A stretch of DNA of 64,000 nt from Bryum argenteum (lineage: Eukaryota > Streptophyta > Bryopsida > Bryales > Bryaceae): contig CM073326.1 of NCBI GenBank assembly GCA_037043015.1, positions 3,658,001-3,722,000 on the forward strand, given 5' to 3'. Shown in pieces: positions 51,746-63,301 of the stretch. The notes under the pieces are model-generated. The model made no database searches, was not told where the DNA came from, and was given only the letters and a program-made list of their open reading frames with translations. How positions within the stretch are numbered: position 1 is the stretch's first letter; every line of letters starts with the position of its first letter. The translations under genes and the position numbers were made by a program.

Positions 51746-52818
51746 CTAGTCCCCAATATTGTGCGCAGCCACTATTGTCTCGCCTTTCAACAACCTTGCA
51801 CTCAAAGAGTCAAAACCATGACGCTTTGCATAATCTACCTCCATTGCTTGAGGATGCCTCTTGAACATCCTCTCCTACACACAATAAATACAATCATTAT
51901 CATTTCACAGTGTTAAAGTAATAAACACAATAAAGTAAGAACATAAAGTAAGAACACCACATTCTATAGATTGTCCAAAGTAAACAGGTAGCAATGCATT
52001 TGAGCAAAAGATAGTCGCACACCACTACAACATAATAAACAATTATTAGATATTATAGATGTTAAAAGTATTGGAATGATGAATCAAAATAGGTAAAAAT
52101 AACTTACAAATTTGCTTAATAGAGACTTCACACCTCCTAGGCCTAGTTTGTGTGTGTAGCCTATCGCTGCAGTTCTTGCAACGGCAGCAACCTTGCATTT
52201 TTTGGACTTGTCCACATATTTGGGGTCTTGCAATGTGGCAAAAATTGCACCGGCGGAATGCTCCTTCAAACCATAGGGAAGTGGAGTTACCTTCCAAGTT
52301 CCTGCTTTTTTGAACACTTTCCTGACTCGAACACGTTTCTCTCGAAGATTGTTGCTGACTTGTTGCATCACCCATTTATCATCCCACTCTCCTTTATGAA
52401 TGCTCTTCAATCGAATTCTCAAGCGCATTTTCAATTCGGGGGGTTGTTTTGACCATGGAATATCCCAATCAAAAAACATTGCAACCCTCACAAACGCTTG
52501 AGCTCGAATGTGTTGCCAAAAGTGACCAACTGGAGAGTTAACTTCATACTCTGGAATATATGTGTGGTCGGTTTGAAAGGTCCCTTTCGAGAAAAGATGT
52601 GCCAAAACAGATTTCCCAATTCTACTTACAACCTTACTACGTGAGGGATTCACTTCTGTTGAATTTCTACTAACCTTTTCTTTTCTTTTCTTCACAACAT
52701 GGTCATCGTACTCGCCCCCCTCTTCATCAGAAGAACCAGCTTGTCTCATGGCTACTTCAAAACTTGGTCGAAAATATACAGCCTCAATTGGTGGAGAGTC
52801 CAATTCTCGATCTTGCAC
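51746..52818 (-). CDS. Ptta/En/Spm-type plant transposase-associated protein
   Basis: Two exons, 52108-52818 and 51746-51874, joined at a good GTAAGT donor in frame 0; about 280 residues. Seen: acidic stretch SSDEEGGEYDDH, basic KKRKEKVSR (nuclear-signal-like), then a conserved-looking block FFDWDIPWSKQPPELKMRLR, VMQQVSNNLREKRVRVRKVF, SKKCKVAAVARTAAIGYTHK and FKRHPQAMEVDYAKRHGFDS. The spacing resembles the plant Ptta/En/Spm transposase family (DNA-binding/regulatory partner rather than the DDE enzyme). No ATG opens exon 1 in the window frame (it starts after a stop at about 52821), so an upstream exon or a lost start is possible. It lies 250 bp outside the CACTA element at 53068 and is not bounded by its inverted repeats. 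Confidence 0.6.
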
Positions 52819-53067
52819 TCAGCATGTCAGGGCCCATTAAAACTAAATAAATTTGAGAAGCATGAACTCAAAATCATTCAAAATCCTTCCAAGATCACTC
52901 ATCATAGTCAACATCAACACTCAAATATAGTAGTCTTAAGTAGCAATCGACAAAGTACTCTATCTTCATGGGAACGAAGAATAAGATTCTATCCACAAGA
53001 ACAACCTCTGAAACATGAGCAGATGTGCACACCACAGAAATGGGAACATTAAAAGTACAGCAGATGG

Positions 53068-53112
53068 CACTAGTGCGAAATGGTGTTCAAACACTATGTG
53101 GAAACACTATCC
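53068..53112 (+). repeat. Left terminal inverted repeat of the CACTA element
   Basis: Begins CACTAGTGCGAAATGG and pairs with 57153-57196 read in reverse. It includes the first ACACTATGTG subterminal motif. Confidence 0.92.
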
Positions 53113-53344
53113 TAGGTTGGGATAGTGTTTCAACCATGAAAATTCCTAGATAATGTTTCAACATGGTTGAAACACTATTACAACATAAGATAGTGTTTCA
53201 ACCAAATAAGCATTTGTAGATATTGCTTCCCGATATTACACTAGCCCAAAGAATCAAGAGAAATATTACATATCACAACATGATCATTTCTTCAAGTTTA
53301 GGAAAATGTACGAAAACTTTAGAATAACATTTGAAAATGTCTAC

Positions 53345-53431
53345 GGCTGCTCACTTCTAGGAATCTCGGCTGCTCACTTCTAGGAATCTCGGCTGCTCAC
53401 TTCTAGGAATCTCGGCTGCTCACTTCTCGGG
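53345..53431 (+). repeat. 23-bp tandem repeat just upstream of the captured gene
   Basis: Three identical units of GGCTGCTCACTTCTAGG... (23 bp, starts 53345, 53368, 53391) plus a partial fourth, ending at the ATG of the captured fragment (53435). Confidence 0.9.
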
Positions 53432-53434
53432 ACT

Positions 53435-56400
53435 ATGGCCAATGAGTCAACGCCACTTCCTTTGCTGCATTTTCTACAAGATAGAATTGACAGCTTGCTT
53501 TGAGAACATTTGTTGAGTAGAGAGGAAAGCTTCTGTTTCGTTTTGGATGGTGCTTTCGGCCGTGATGGCGCCACTTTGGAGAAGTCGAAGCTGGATTTCT
53601 GGCAATCTACGGCCAAGGTCAAGCAGGAGGTACAATGATTGCTTACTTTGAAATTCAGTAAATTTTAGCACGGAATTCAGTTTGTGATTGTGGAAATAGT
53701 GACCTAGGGTTTCACCGCTGTGGACAAGCTGGAGAATTTCGACAGGTGATGGCGACTTTTCGATGATGACGAGCTTTTGCGGGGATTGTGATTGAGAAAT
53801 TATGGTCGTGGATAACGTGAGTGGCTCAGGGTTTTTGCTGCAATGTGCGTGGGATTGACCATTGTTACTGCAGGTGGAGCTTGGAGGAGGTGGTGGTATC
53901 GGGAATAAGAATTCCAATGGAGGTGGTGATGGACGACGCTGGAAGCTGTTTCATCGCTTTTGTTATTGGATTGAACGAGCTGTCGACGCATTCGCCAGTT
54001 TCTGGCCGTTCCGATGGTCGGCAGCACATTCCGGGGTTCCGCTGCTGGCGAAGGTTATCACGCAACCATTGTCACATTTGGAAGTTAAGAAATACTCGCT
54101 TAGCTTTAGACTTATGACGTTACGGTCCTTCTTAAGACAAAAGGAATTTTTTTTGTTTCATTTGTAACACGTCGCGCTATCGATGGTTTTTAGGATCGTA
54201 ATCGACAACTTAAAAGATTTTGGCCAATGAGTGATTTCGTTCACAGGAGTAAAACTGTAAGTAGTGGTAGCAGGCGATGTCCTCAATGTGAGCCTGTTTT
54301 ACAGGACATTGGAACATTTAGGTTTGAGCTTCTTGAGTAAGCAGATCGTTTTTCAACTACGGTATCTTCGTAAACTTGTACGTGTATTTAGCTCTCGCTT
54401 TTGTATACCGAGTGATTCCGTTCACTAGAGGAAAAAAAATTACAGGTGAAGTCCTGAGTGTGAGCCATTTGTAGTTACATGATTGTGAGTTTTCCTTTGA
54501 AGGATTGTGTGTACTCAGGAATTCAGTTTTGAGCTTATTCACTAAGCAGATCAAGTAGGATCTTAACGTGAAGTTGTTAATGGTGAATTTTATTCAGCCA
54601 ATTTTGTATACAGAGTGATTCTACTTATTATAACTAGTGACAGGAGGTTACAGTCTCAGAGTGAGCCATTTGTACTTCAAAGGATCATGTGTACCCAAGG
54701 CTTTAGGTTTGTGCTTATTCCGAAAGCAGAGAAATTTTAACCTACCCTAGGATCATACACCTGATGCCGAGAACGGTGAATTCAGCCATTTTTTACACAG
54801 AATGTTTCCAGGAGTATAATCAGAACTAGTGACAGCATGTGAGGGTTATGTGAAGGCGAGGTTTAAAGGTTGAGCACGGTGTTGCAGGAAAGCAATAAGG
54901 GAGCCCTAACAGTAGACACACTCCACGATGCCATGTGGTTGTTCATAGTTGTACCATTCGTGAGCTTCATCTGCGGCTCCTGCAACGCCTTTTCGCTTTG
55001 CATCTTCAATTTAGTGCACTGGGACAAGCTACTATTAGTATGGCCAAGCTGGGTACTAGGAGACTTATCATCGATTCTCTGTGTCGCGCCCTGCATTCTC
55101 CACTTATGGAACGTGCTACAACCCGACATGTTACCAATTCTGGGCCAACCGAGGAAGTCCAGGGCAGTTATTGAGTTCGAGGGGCCTCGAGACTCCGAGG
55201 ATGGAAGCTCTCCTAATAAAACAATCGAAGACAGAGAAGCTGTTGCACTTCGAACTTTGCACAGCAGGAGCTCGCCCTTGCCACGGAACGACCGTCTTCC
55301 GCGAGAGATCTTCTCGGATGCTGATCTTCTCGAAGTAGACTTGGAAAGTGGAACCTCACAGAAACCTCGAGAAGCTCCTGTTTTGAAGCGGACGTTCAAA
55401 GACGGAGTGGAGGTTTTGAAAGGGAAGTGGAACAAGTGGGTGTTGGAGAGACGACGAAAGCTTTGTGTTGGTGGTGAAGGATCTCGCTCTTATTTGCTTG
55501 TTGAAGAAAGTAGCTTCTCTAGCGCTGAAGAAGGGCTCATCTCTGTACGACGAAGCTCATCGAGGTCTTGCTCACTACTCTCTCTCTCTTTGCTTTCAAC
55601 ATCTTTGAGTTTCTTATTGTGACATGATCGTTTTTCAGGCCTCATCGTCGACTCTCCTTGACACGAAAAGGTCCTCAAGTTTGTTTGCAACAACGATTTG
55701 TATCGAAACTGGCAGAATGCATCGTTCTCTTTGTGGTGCTCATCATCCTCTCGTTGGTCATCTTCTTCAACTTGGTACGTTAAACGGTGAAAATTGTAGT
55801 CAAAGCATGTTCCATATGACCTTCTCAATATTGTAACCTATCTCGATTGAAGTAAGTTTCATGAAGCTCAATCTTTAACAAGTATTTTACGCATTTCCAG
55901 AGCTTATGAGTTATCTTAGTGATGTAGCTGTTGTACGTGATCCTAAATCCTTGAAGCAGGACATGAAGGAGACACATCACATACTTCACCTTTATGCGAT
56001 GAAGTCAATTGCGGAGTCTATCGAGAAGTAGTTTTTGAGCTTTTTGGAGTGTGATTTGATCGTGTGTTCTGTCGTAGTGATACTCATCATTTTCGATTGT
56101 TGACAGGGAGTACGTGATACTGATGCCGTGCAAAGACTATCTTACTTGGTATTTCCAGTAGTAATCTGGTCTTCATTTCGGTTCAATCGCACTGTTCGCA
56201 GTTCTGGTCGTTGCCATCATCGCTAGTGCAGGCACAGCTGATCACAAAGGGCCGCTGTATCGTCGGAACGACAACCACTCTCTATTGCAGGTAGCTCATC
56301 TTTCAGTACTCATTTGCAGTTTTAAGGTTTCGTCACATTTCTCACGAACCGATTTTGTTGCAGGTGCAAACATTTGTGTGCGTTTTGGCGGTCGTGGCTA

Positions 56401-56652
56401 TCACTTTGGCTGCCATTGTGCATGATCGAAAGGCTATGGAATGCAAGCTGAACGAAATGAACAGCACGTTTGAATCGCAGGTAGAAGCATTGGTGAAGTG
56501 CATTAGCTGATTTATTTGTTTGCCCACACAGGTACGTGCAAGAACTTTGCAATTGGAACGTGCCAACAGATCATTACAAGTCTCCCAAGCTGCTGCTGAA
56601 GAAGCTAGCCGAGCCAAATCAGAGTTTCTGGCAAACATGAGTCATGAAATCA
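53435..56652 (+). pseudogene. Captured 5' part of a MASE1-domain histidine kinase gene
   Basis: Several exons with their introns. Exon 1 is 53435-53629 (MANESTPLPLLHFL..., one in-frame TGA at 53501-53503). Exon 2 starts at 53874 (GGGGGIGNKNSNGGG, KLFHRFCYWIERAVDAF). A long exon starts at 54888 (SFICGSCNAF, WPSWVLGDLSSILCVAP). One near 55640-55774 has a membrane helix (AECIVLFVVLIILSLVIFF). One near 56135-56289 (FPVVIWSSFRF ... SAGTADHKGPLYRR) has a one-base frameshift around 56180. Then come 56364-56480 (VQTFVCVLAVVAITLAAIV) and 56532-56652 (VRARTLQLERANRSLQ, KSEFLANMSHEIR). GD..GVL-like and W..RFG-like blocks and the final helix fit the MASE1 sensor domain; the last exon carries the phospho-accepting His of the H-box. 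Captured DNA stops just after SHEIR, so kinase ATPase and receiver parts are missing. Host gene fragment inside a transposon, not functional. Confidence 0.82.
54200..54840 (+). repeat. Degenerate ~190-bp tandem repeats in an intron of the captured gene
   Basis: Four copies begin near 54222, 54400, 54610 and 54795. They share, in order, 'AGAGTGATTC..TTCAC/TTAT', 'ACAGG', 'GTGAGCC', 'TTTAGGTTTG.GCTT' and 'AAGCAGA'. Divergence is substantial, so the array is older than the transposition or came with the captured gene. Confidence 0.65.
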
Positions 56653-57152
56653 GGGCCAATATAGTTTACATACAGATTCTAGGATATGGTTTACATAGAT
56701 TTTAGGAAATCTTTGGGTAGTAGGTTAGTGGGGACGGGTAGTCTACGGATACAAGCTGTATCTATGTAAATTGGAACTGTAAAATCTACAAATTACGGCT
56801 TTGAATTCTACTATTTAAATCTCTCAATACTATGGATTGAATGTTTGAATATCTTCAAATTGCAGAATACTAGAATCTACGAATTCGAGAGCTCCAAATC
56901 TATGGATCTGGAGACAAAAATCAATTGAATTAGAGATTCTCACATGGTGCCTAATATCTACAAATGAGATAATGTTGAAACACTATCTCCCTCAAATCTA
57001 AATTTTATGTAGATGTTGAAACACTATGAGAGGGATGGTGTTTCAACATGGTAGTGTTTCAACCGGGTTGAAACACTACCTTTGAAACACTATGTGAAAC
57101 ACTATTCACATAGTGTTTCAACCGATCTCAAGGACCGGTTGAATCACTATGT

Positions 57153-57196
57153 GGATAGTGTTTCACATAGTGTTTAAACCATTCCCTGCACTAGTG
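57153..57196 (-). repeat. Right terminal inverted repeat of the CACTA element
   Basis: Reads CACTAGTGCAGGGAATGG on the minus strand; differs from the left end by a few bases and a small length change. Confidence 0.92.
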
Positions 57197-58046
57197 TGGA
57201 TACATGTTGATACTTGATACTAACCAGAATATTTGGAAACTGATATTGTTACAACATGAAGTAATAAATTTGATCGAAATTGACATCAGGAACCTACGGA
57301 GCCAAAAACTGAAAGGAATCATGAAGATGAAGCTTGTAAGGAAAGCATAAAAAGCTAGAAACTCCGATCATGTAAAAGACCTAAATTCGAATAGCAATTT
57401 ATTACTCTGGTGATACAAGAGTTTCAACAATAGCACACAGTGACGGTTCACAAGTCAACGGAAATTAAAGTATAAACGTGTACATGTTCTCAACAATGAA
57501 TAACGTTCTTAACAACCACTCAAGCATGACAATGTACGAGAGGCTGACACCACTGCGCATGAATCCGTGACACTTAATTCAGGATCCTAACGGATTCACA
57601 ATCGCTCGGCAGAAGAAAACAAGAATGGAATGAGGGACAACGTACAAACCTTTAGATCGCATCAACACTTCATCCGGTGTTCCATCTCTTCTACACTTTG
57701 AAGCGCAAGAAGAAGGAACCACCTCGAATCGTATTGAACAAGACAACACTTACAAGAGGAATAATTCAAACGCGTACAACTCACAGAACGGTGCATCAAA
57801 ACTCACGTTACGACTTTCGGAATCCGCCCGTGAGCGATTGAAACGAGTAAGTTAAGTTAGCCGGGAGCTTCAGAAGCACCACAGATTCAAACAAAACCAC
57901 AGAACCGCACACGGATCGCCACCTCGACGAGCTTCATTCGGCGGCAATCTCGGAGACCGCATCTACGCAGAAAAGCCAATCATTCTATTCTTCCAATACT
58001 ATTGTGACTCTGAAACTGATCGTAGCGCTCTCCATGGTCATGTATG
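57197..58046. other. Flank between the CACTA element and the chromovirus
   Basis: No gene recognised. The chromovirus is inserted after GTATG (58042-58046), its likely 5-bp target site; the partner copy would lie beyond the window. 57790-57960 is GC-richer and could be a leader or promoter remnant. Confidence 0.4.
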
Positions 58047-58479
58047 TGTCAGGGACACGAAAGGATTGGACAAATAGACTGAAACTAGACGAAGTGTGTA
58101 CGCCAGAAACTAACAAGGAACTTAGATTAATAAGACGAGTACACGAACAACACCAAGAAAGGTGAGCTAAAACTCCAAGAGATGCGTTGTCGAGACTGAG
58201 GTTGCCCCCAGTCTTGACTCCTATATATATTAGCTTAGAAGAAGGTTCTCCAGAACCTTCCACAATCTAAGACCTTCCTAGGACCATCCAGAAACTTCGA
58301 AGACCTTCTAGAGACTTCCAGGAACTTCCAGAAACTTTTAGGAACTTCCAGAGACGTCCAGGACCTTCTAGAGGCTTTCGGAAGCTTCCAGGAACTTCTA
58401 GAGACTTCTAGAAGTTTTACAAGCTTCTAGAACTTTCTAGAACCTTCCTAAGTTGCATCACTAGCATGTGGCCGTGACA
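58047..58479 (-). repeat. 3' LTR of the chromovirus
   Basis: 433 bp. On the minus strand it starts TGTCACGGCC right after the polypurine tract and ends GTCCCTGACA. It has a TATATATATTAG-type TATA box at about 58221-58232 and a long run of TTC/GAA units at 58250-58450. Confidence 0.9.
58425..58447. promoter_or_regulatory. Perfect five-unit heat-shock element (HSE) in the LTR
   Basis: TTC (58425-58427), GAA (58430-58432), TTC (58435-58437), GAA (58440-58442) and TTC (58445-58447) alternate with exact 2-bp spacing, the consensus bound by heat-shock factor trimers. More two- and three-unit sites and many imperfect TTCNNGAA units fill 58250-58420. In the element's own orientation the HSE lies about 30-55 bp into U3 and ~200 bp upstream of the TATA box, a promoter position. 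Confidence 0.75.
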
Positions 58480-58620
58480 TCACCTCCCCCTTTAGCTTCG
58501 AGGTCTCCGAGAAGTGTTTGTTGTTGCAGATCAAAACCAGCGCAAGAAGATGAAGATCTGCCGCATTACATCCGCTATGAACTCCAGTTGTCGTTCTTGA
58601 GGTAGATGATTTATTGGCCC

Positions 58621-58887
58621 CTAGAGCCAACGATAGTGTCCAACACCTTCAACCTCTGACCAAGCATAGACCTCCGTGTCTTTATTATGAAAGTGTCCTG
58701 CGAATACACCTTCTCGCAGGCCATTGAAAGCAGGCTCAATCTCGAATACAATCACCAGCGATCGGTTACTTGGTATCCTTCGTCGTCGTCGTCGTCGTGC
58801 AGGTGGTTCTTCATCTCGAGGTCGCCTCCGAGGATTAGTCGGTTGCGAAGACATGACTTGATTGTCGTCTATTTCTTGACTATCCAT
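58621..58887 (-). other. Extra small frame between integrase/chromodomain and 3' LTR
   Basis: 88 codons, starting MDSQEIDDNQVMSSQPTNP and with a very basic stretch (PPARRRRRRRIP) that looks like a nuclear or nucleic-acid-binding signal. It is not part of the usual gag-pol set; it could be an added gene of this lineage or a chance frame. Part of the fossil chromovirus. Confidence 0.4.
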
Positions 58888-61800
58888 ATCGGAAGACTAA
58901 ACTATGGCTACTGGAACAATTCTACTCAATCTTGGACAACACAACTGCATCAACTATGAATTTTGATGGTGTTCTCCCTCCCTTTTATATTCTTGGGTGG
59001 GCAGGCGTCAGAAAGAAGCTATTGCTGAAACGGCTTAGGTTTACGAGGATATCGTTGATGAAACTTTTGTACCTTTTCCGGCGCGTTGGCGAGATTTTCG
59101 GCCGCTTCCCATGTTCGTTCATTAATATCATAGCCGCTCCAATGCACAAGGTATTCTAAATTTCCCCATCTTTGCCGTGAATCTAGTATTTCATCTACCT
59201 CGTATTCTTTGTGGTTCTCGATTTCGACACTAGGTGGCGGATTTTGCACTCTTCCAGGAAAAGTAGACTCTCCATAAGGTTCCAACAAAGACACGTGGAA
59301 GACCGAATGTACCTCCATAGTAGCTGGTAATTCCAGACGGTACGCCACCGGATTGATCTTTTTCTGGATGACAAATGGTCCTAATCTCCGATAGTCCAGC
59401 TTGTCACACGGCCGCTTCGTTTTCATATTTCGTCGAAGCAGCCATACTTTATCTCCTATCTTGAAAGTAGGTGCCTCCTTCCGAAGCTTATCTGCGGTCG
59501 CCTTGTAAGATTTTTGGGCAGTTTTCAAGTGAAGTCTCAACGTAGCTTGAAGTTCCGATAGTTGTTTCACAAAGCCTTCAGCTACCGGGTTGCTATGCAC
59601 CGACGAACTCATGAGGTCGAGCTTCGGATGGTAACCGTAATTGGAAAAGAACGGTGTTTGTTGAGTCGACGCATGAAGGATATTGTTATAGGCAAACTCG
59701 GCAAACGGTAGATACTCGGTCCAATCATCTTGTTGGTAGTTGATGGTGCAACGTAGATACTGCTCTAAGACTTGATTCACCCGCTCCGTCTATCCGTCCG
59801 TTTGAGGATGAAAAGCTTAAGAAATATTGATATTCACCTTCAATATCTCGAAAAGAGATTTCCAGAACTTGGAGACGAACTGAGTTCCTCGATCCAACAC
59901 GATGTCATCTGACAAACCATGATAACGATATACATTATCAAGAAAGAGTCTTGTTGTGTCCTCGCTTGACGATGTCTTCTTGCAGGGAATAAAATGTGAC
60001 ATCTTTGTGAGCCGATGCACCACAACAAAGATGCTGTCGAACGAGTTTGAAAGTGGCAGATCTGTAATGAAGTCCATGGAAATTGAAGACCATGGTCGAT
60101 GCGAAATAGGCAATGGCTGCAAAAGTCCATAGGCACGATGTCGAGGATTCTTTGACCGTGAACAAATATCACAAGAGAGGACAAACTCCTTCACATCCTT
60201 CCACATTTGGGGCCATCAAAAGTCTCGCGAAATAAGCTCCAATGTTTTATTGTATCCAAAATGTCCTGCTGCTGGAAAATTGTGGCGAGATTGGAGAACT
60301 CGAATTCGTGTTGGTCCCTTTGGAATATACAGTCGCTCTTCAAAATACAAAAGATCTCCGTCCACCTTGAACTTGTCATTATCGGCACGCTTCTTGATCT
60401 CAAGAGCCACAATATCTTCAATTGTTGTAGTGCGTACCTGGTCGAGGAAGTCCTCATCAATTGGGACGACAGCAGTGCGAATTCTAAAATACTCTGGTTT
60501 CAACAATGTGGTACATTGTTGATCAACTGCTTCTTCTCCAGCTTTAGGCGCAGGATACGATCTCCTTGATAATGCATTTGATAGTCTTTGCTGCTTCCCA
60601 GGCCGATAAGTAATAACAAAGTCAAATCGCGACAACGATATATTCCACCGAGCTTGATGTCGATTCAGGACTCGAGCCGACATGAAATATTTCAAATTCT
60701 TGTGATCCGTGTATACGGTCACCGGATATGTAGCGCCTTCGAGAAAGTGTCGCCACTCTTGGAAAGAATCCACTATAGCAAGGAGTTCCTTATCGTGGAT
60801 TTCGTAGTTGATTTCAGCAGCAGAAAATTTCCGAGAATAAAATGCAACTGGATGAAGCTTCCCGTCTACACCCATTTGTGAAAGTACAGCTCCCAAAGCA
60901 AAATCCGAAGCATCGGTCTCCAAATAGAAGGCTTTTGCGAAGTCAGGGTGTACCAAGATTGGAGCCGTAGTAAACGTCGTCTTGAGATCTTGAAATGCTC
61001 GTTTGGCTTGAGGCCCCATTCGAGCTTGTCCTTACACGTCAACCGAGTGAGTGGAGCAGCGACTTGAGAATAATTCTTGATGAAGATCCGATAGAAGTTA
61101 GCGAATTCAAGAAAACATTGTACGTCTCTACCGTCTTCGGAACCTCCCAGGATATAATTGCTTCTACCTTCTTGGGGTCCATCTTCAAGCCATCCGTAGT
61201 CGCAATGAATCGTAGAAAATCGATCTCCGTTTGGTGGAATAGGCACTTCTCCAATTTGGCGTAGAGTCTTCGTTCTCGTAGTTTCTCGAGGACCAAAGAA
61301 ACGTGCTTCTTGTGCTCCTCTTCGTTTTTAGAATGTCATTTAGAATGTCATCCAGATAGATGACAACAAAGTTGTCAAGGTGCTCCCAGAAAACGTCATT
61401 CATCATGTGTTGAAAAACAGCCAGAGCATTGGTAAGGCCAAAAGGCATGACATTATATTCAAAATGACTATATCTTGTACGGAACGTTGTCTTCCACTCG
61501 TCTCCTTCCTTGATCCGTACGAGGTTGTAAGCTCCCCTCAGATCAATTCTTGTAAAGATCTTTGCACGCACGAGCTACTCCAAGAGACCAGAAATCAAGG
61601 GTAAGGGGTAACGGTTTTTCTTAGTTACCTTGTTGAGGCCTCGATAGTCAACGCACATCCGCAATGATCCATCCTTCTTCTTCACAAATAAGATTGGTGC
61701 TCCGGCTGGCGACTTGGAATGACGAATGAAATTCTTGGCCAGATTCTCGTCGATGTACTTCCGCAACTCTGCCAACTCCGTTTGCGACAGATTGTAGATT

Positions 61801-63301
61801 GGGCCAAACGGTGGTTGTGCTCCTTCTTGTAAATCGATGGCGCAATCGTATGGCCGGTGCTCTGGTAGCATGTCAACGTTCTTCTTTTGAAATACGTCTT
61901 GGAAATTCTTGTATTGCTCCGGTATGGTTGCTTTCAAAATTGTTTCTCTGCTAGTTGGGACCGCGTAAATAACAAATGGTGTGTCTTCCCTAGATGTCCT
62001 TGCAAACGCTCTTGCTCCAATAAACAAGGATTTTCTGACTCGAGATGTCTTATCAAGCTTATTTTCGGGGTATACTCTAGGGAATGTTATCCTCCACAAC
62101 CTCCAATCTATAGACGGGTTATGTTCTTCTAACCAAGAAAGGCCAAGAACAAGAGGATTCGACGGGGTACTAATAATGTTGAAAATAATATAGCTACTAT
62201 GGTCTTCAAAGGTTACTTCCATAGGTTCTGACTCATAGATAACACTACCGGATAAAAGAGGTCGTCCATCTATTACTTCTACGTGTACTGGTTTGGGTTT
62301 TTGTACTAAAAGAATCTTATTATGCTTGGCAAATTCCTCATCTAAGAAACAAGCAGATGCTCCTGAATCTACTAATGCTAAGGTTTTTAGTTTTTTAGGG
62401 CCTAAGGACAAAGGAACTGTAAAACAGCGGGTAGGTTGGGCAGAAAAGGAGGAACTTGATCGTCGTGGAGGTATCGAATTGTCCAGCCGCACGGTCCCTA
62501 CTGTGGCTGGGCACCTTCGTTTTCCTGAATCACAACGCTTCTGGTCTTGACAATGCGTCTGTTTGGCTTCTTAGGACAGTTCCCAACCTTGTGGCCTTCT
62601 TCACCGCAGTACAAACATAATCCTTCTTCCATACGCCGTTTCTTTTCTTTTGGAGTAAGAGATTTCACACGTACCGCATCAATTTGCATGTCTTCCGCCT
62701 CCAAATGTGAATTTAGACCGCTTGCTGCCATAGTTGCACTGTGACGAATTGTGTATTGTCTTAGGCGTTGATCTTGGCGACGCTCGAATAGGCGGTTATC
62801 ACACTTCACAGCTTGGCTGATAACCTCGTTGAGTGTTTGTGGATCAGGAAGAGATAATAGCAAGTCCTTCACATCGTCCCTCAAACCGCAGTAAAATTGG
62901 CTCATCAATGCTTCTTCGCCCCAATTGATGTCGCAGGCCAGCTGCCGGAAATCTGATGCATAGGTCGATGCAGAGCGTGTACCTTGTCGTAGCGACCGAA
63001 TCTTTGTTGCGGCCCATCGAGCTTTGTCATGTTCGCCAAATGCTTCCGCAAACGCCTCTAAGAAAGTCTCAAAGTTGCTCAAAATTGGTGATCGTTTCTC
63101 GAATAAAAGAGCAAACCACGATAACGCTTGTCCCGTGAGCAGAGTCCCGACCAATCCAACACGTGACTCCTCCGTCGGGTAGCGTTCAGGTTGTAGAACT
63201 GTTATCAACCTAATTTGGTTGACGAAACCTCGAAACTTGGAACGCGTACCATCGAATTTGTCCGGAAGGCTGACTCGGGGTTCCTTTCGTTGTTGAACCA
63301 A

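Larger units (their letters stand above)
53068..57196 (+). mobile_element. Non-autonomous CACTA (En/Spm) transposon carrying host gene DNA
   Basis: Both ends start with CACTAGTGC. The terminal inverted repeats (~45 bp: 53068-53112 and 57153-57196) are imperfect but clear. The element is flanked by the 3-bp target duplication TGG (53065-53067 and 57197-57199), as expected for CACTA. About 17 copies of a TGTTGAAACACTAT-like motif in both orientations crowd the first ~150 bp and last ~240 bp, typical subterminal transposase-binding repeats. No transposase lies between the ends; about 3.2 of the 4.1 kb is a captured, decayed histidine-kinase gene segment. It would have to be moved in trans by an autonomous relative. 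Confidence 0.92.

Noticed and set aside
53345-53431. CRISPR-like short direct repeats
   Set aside because: Units are directly adjacent with no spacers, and the window is a plant genome; simple tandem repeat.
55624-55836. Independent small plus gene in the CACTA element
   Set aside because: It overlaps, in another frame, an exon of the captured histidine kinase that encodes a membrane helix.
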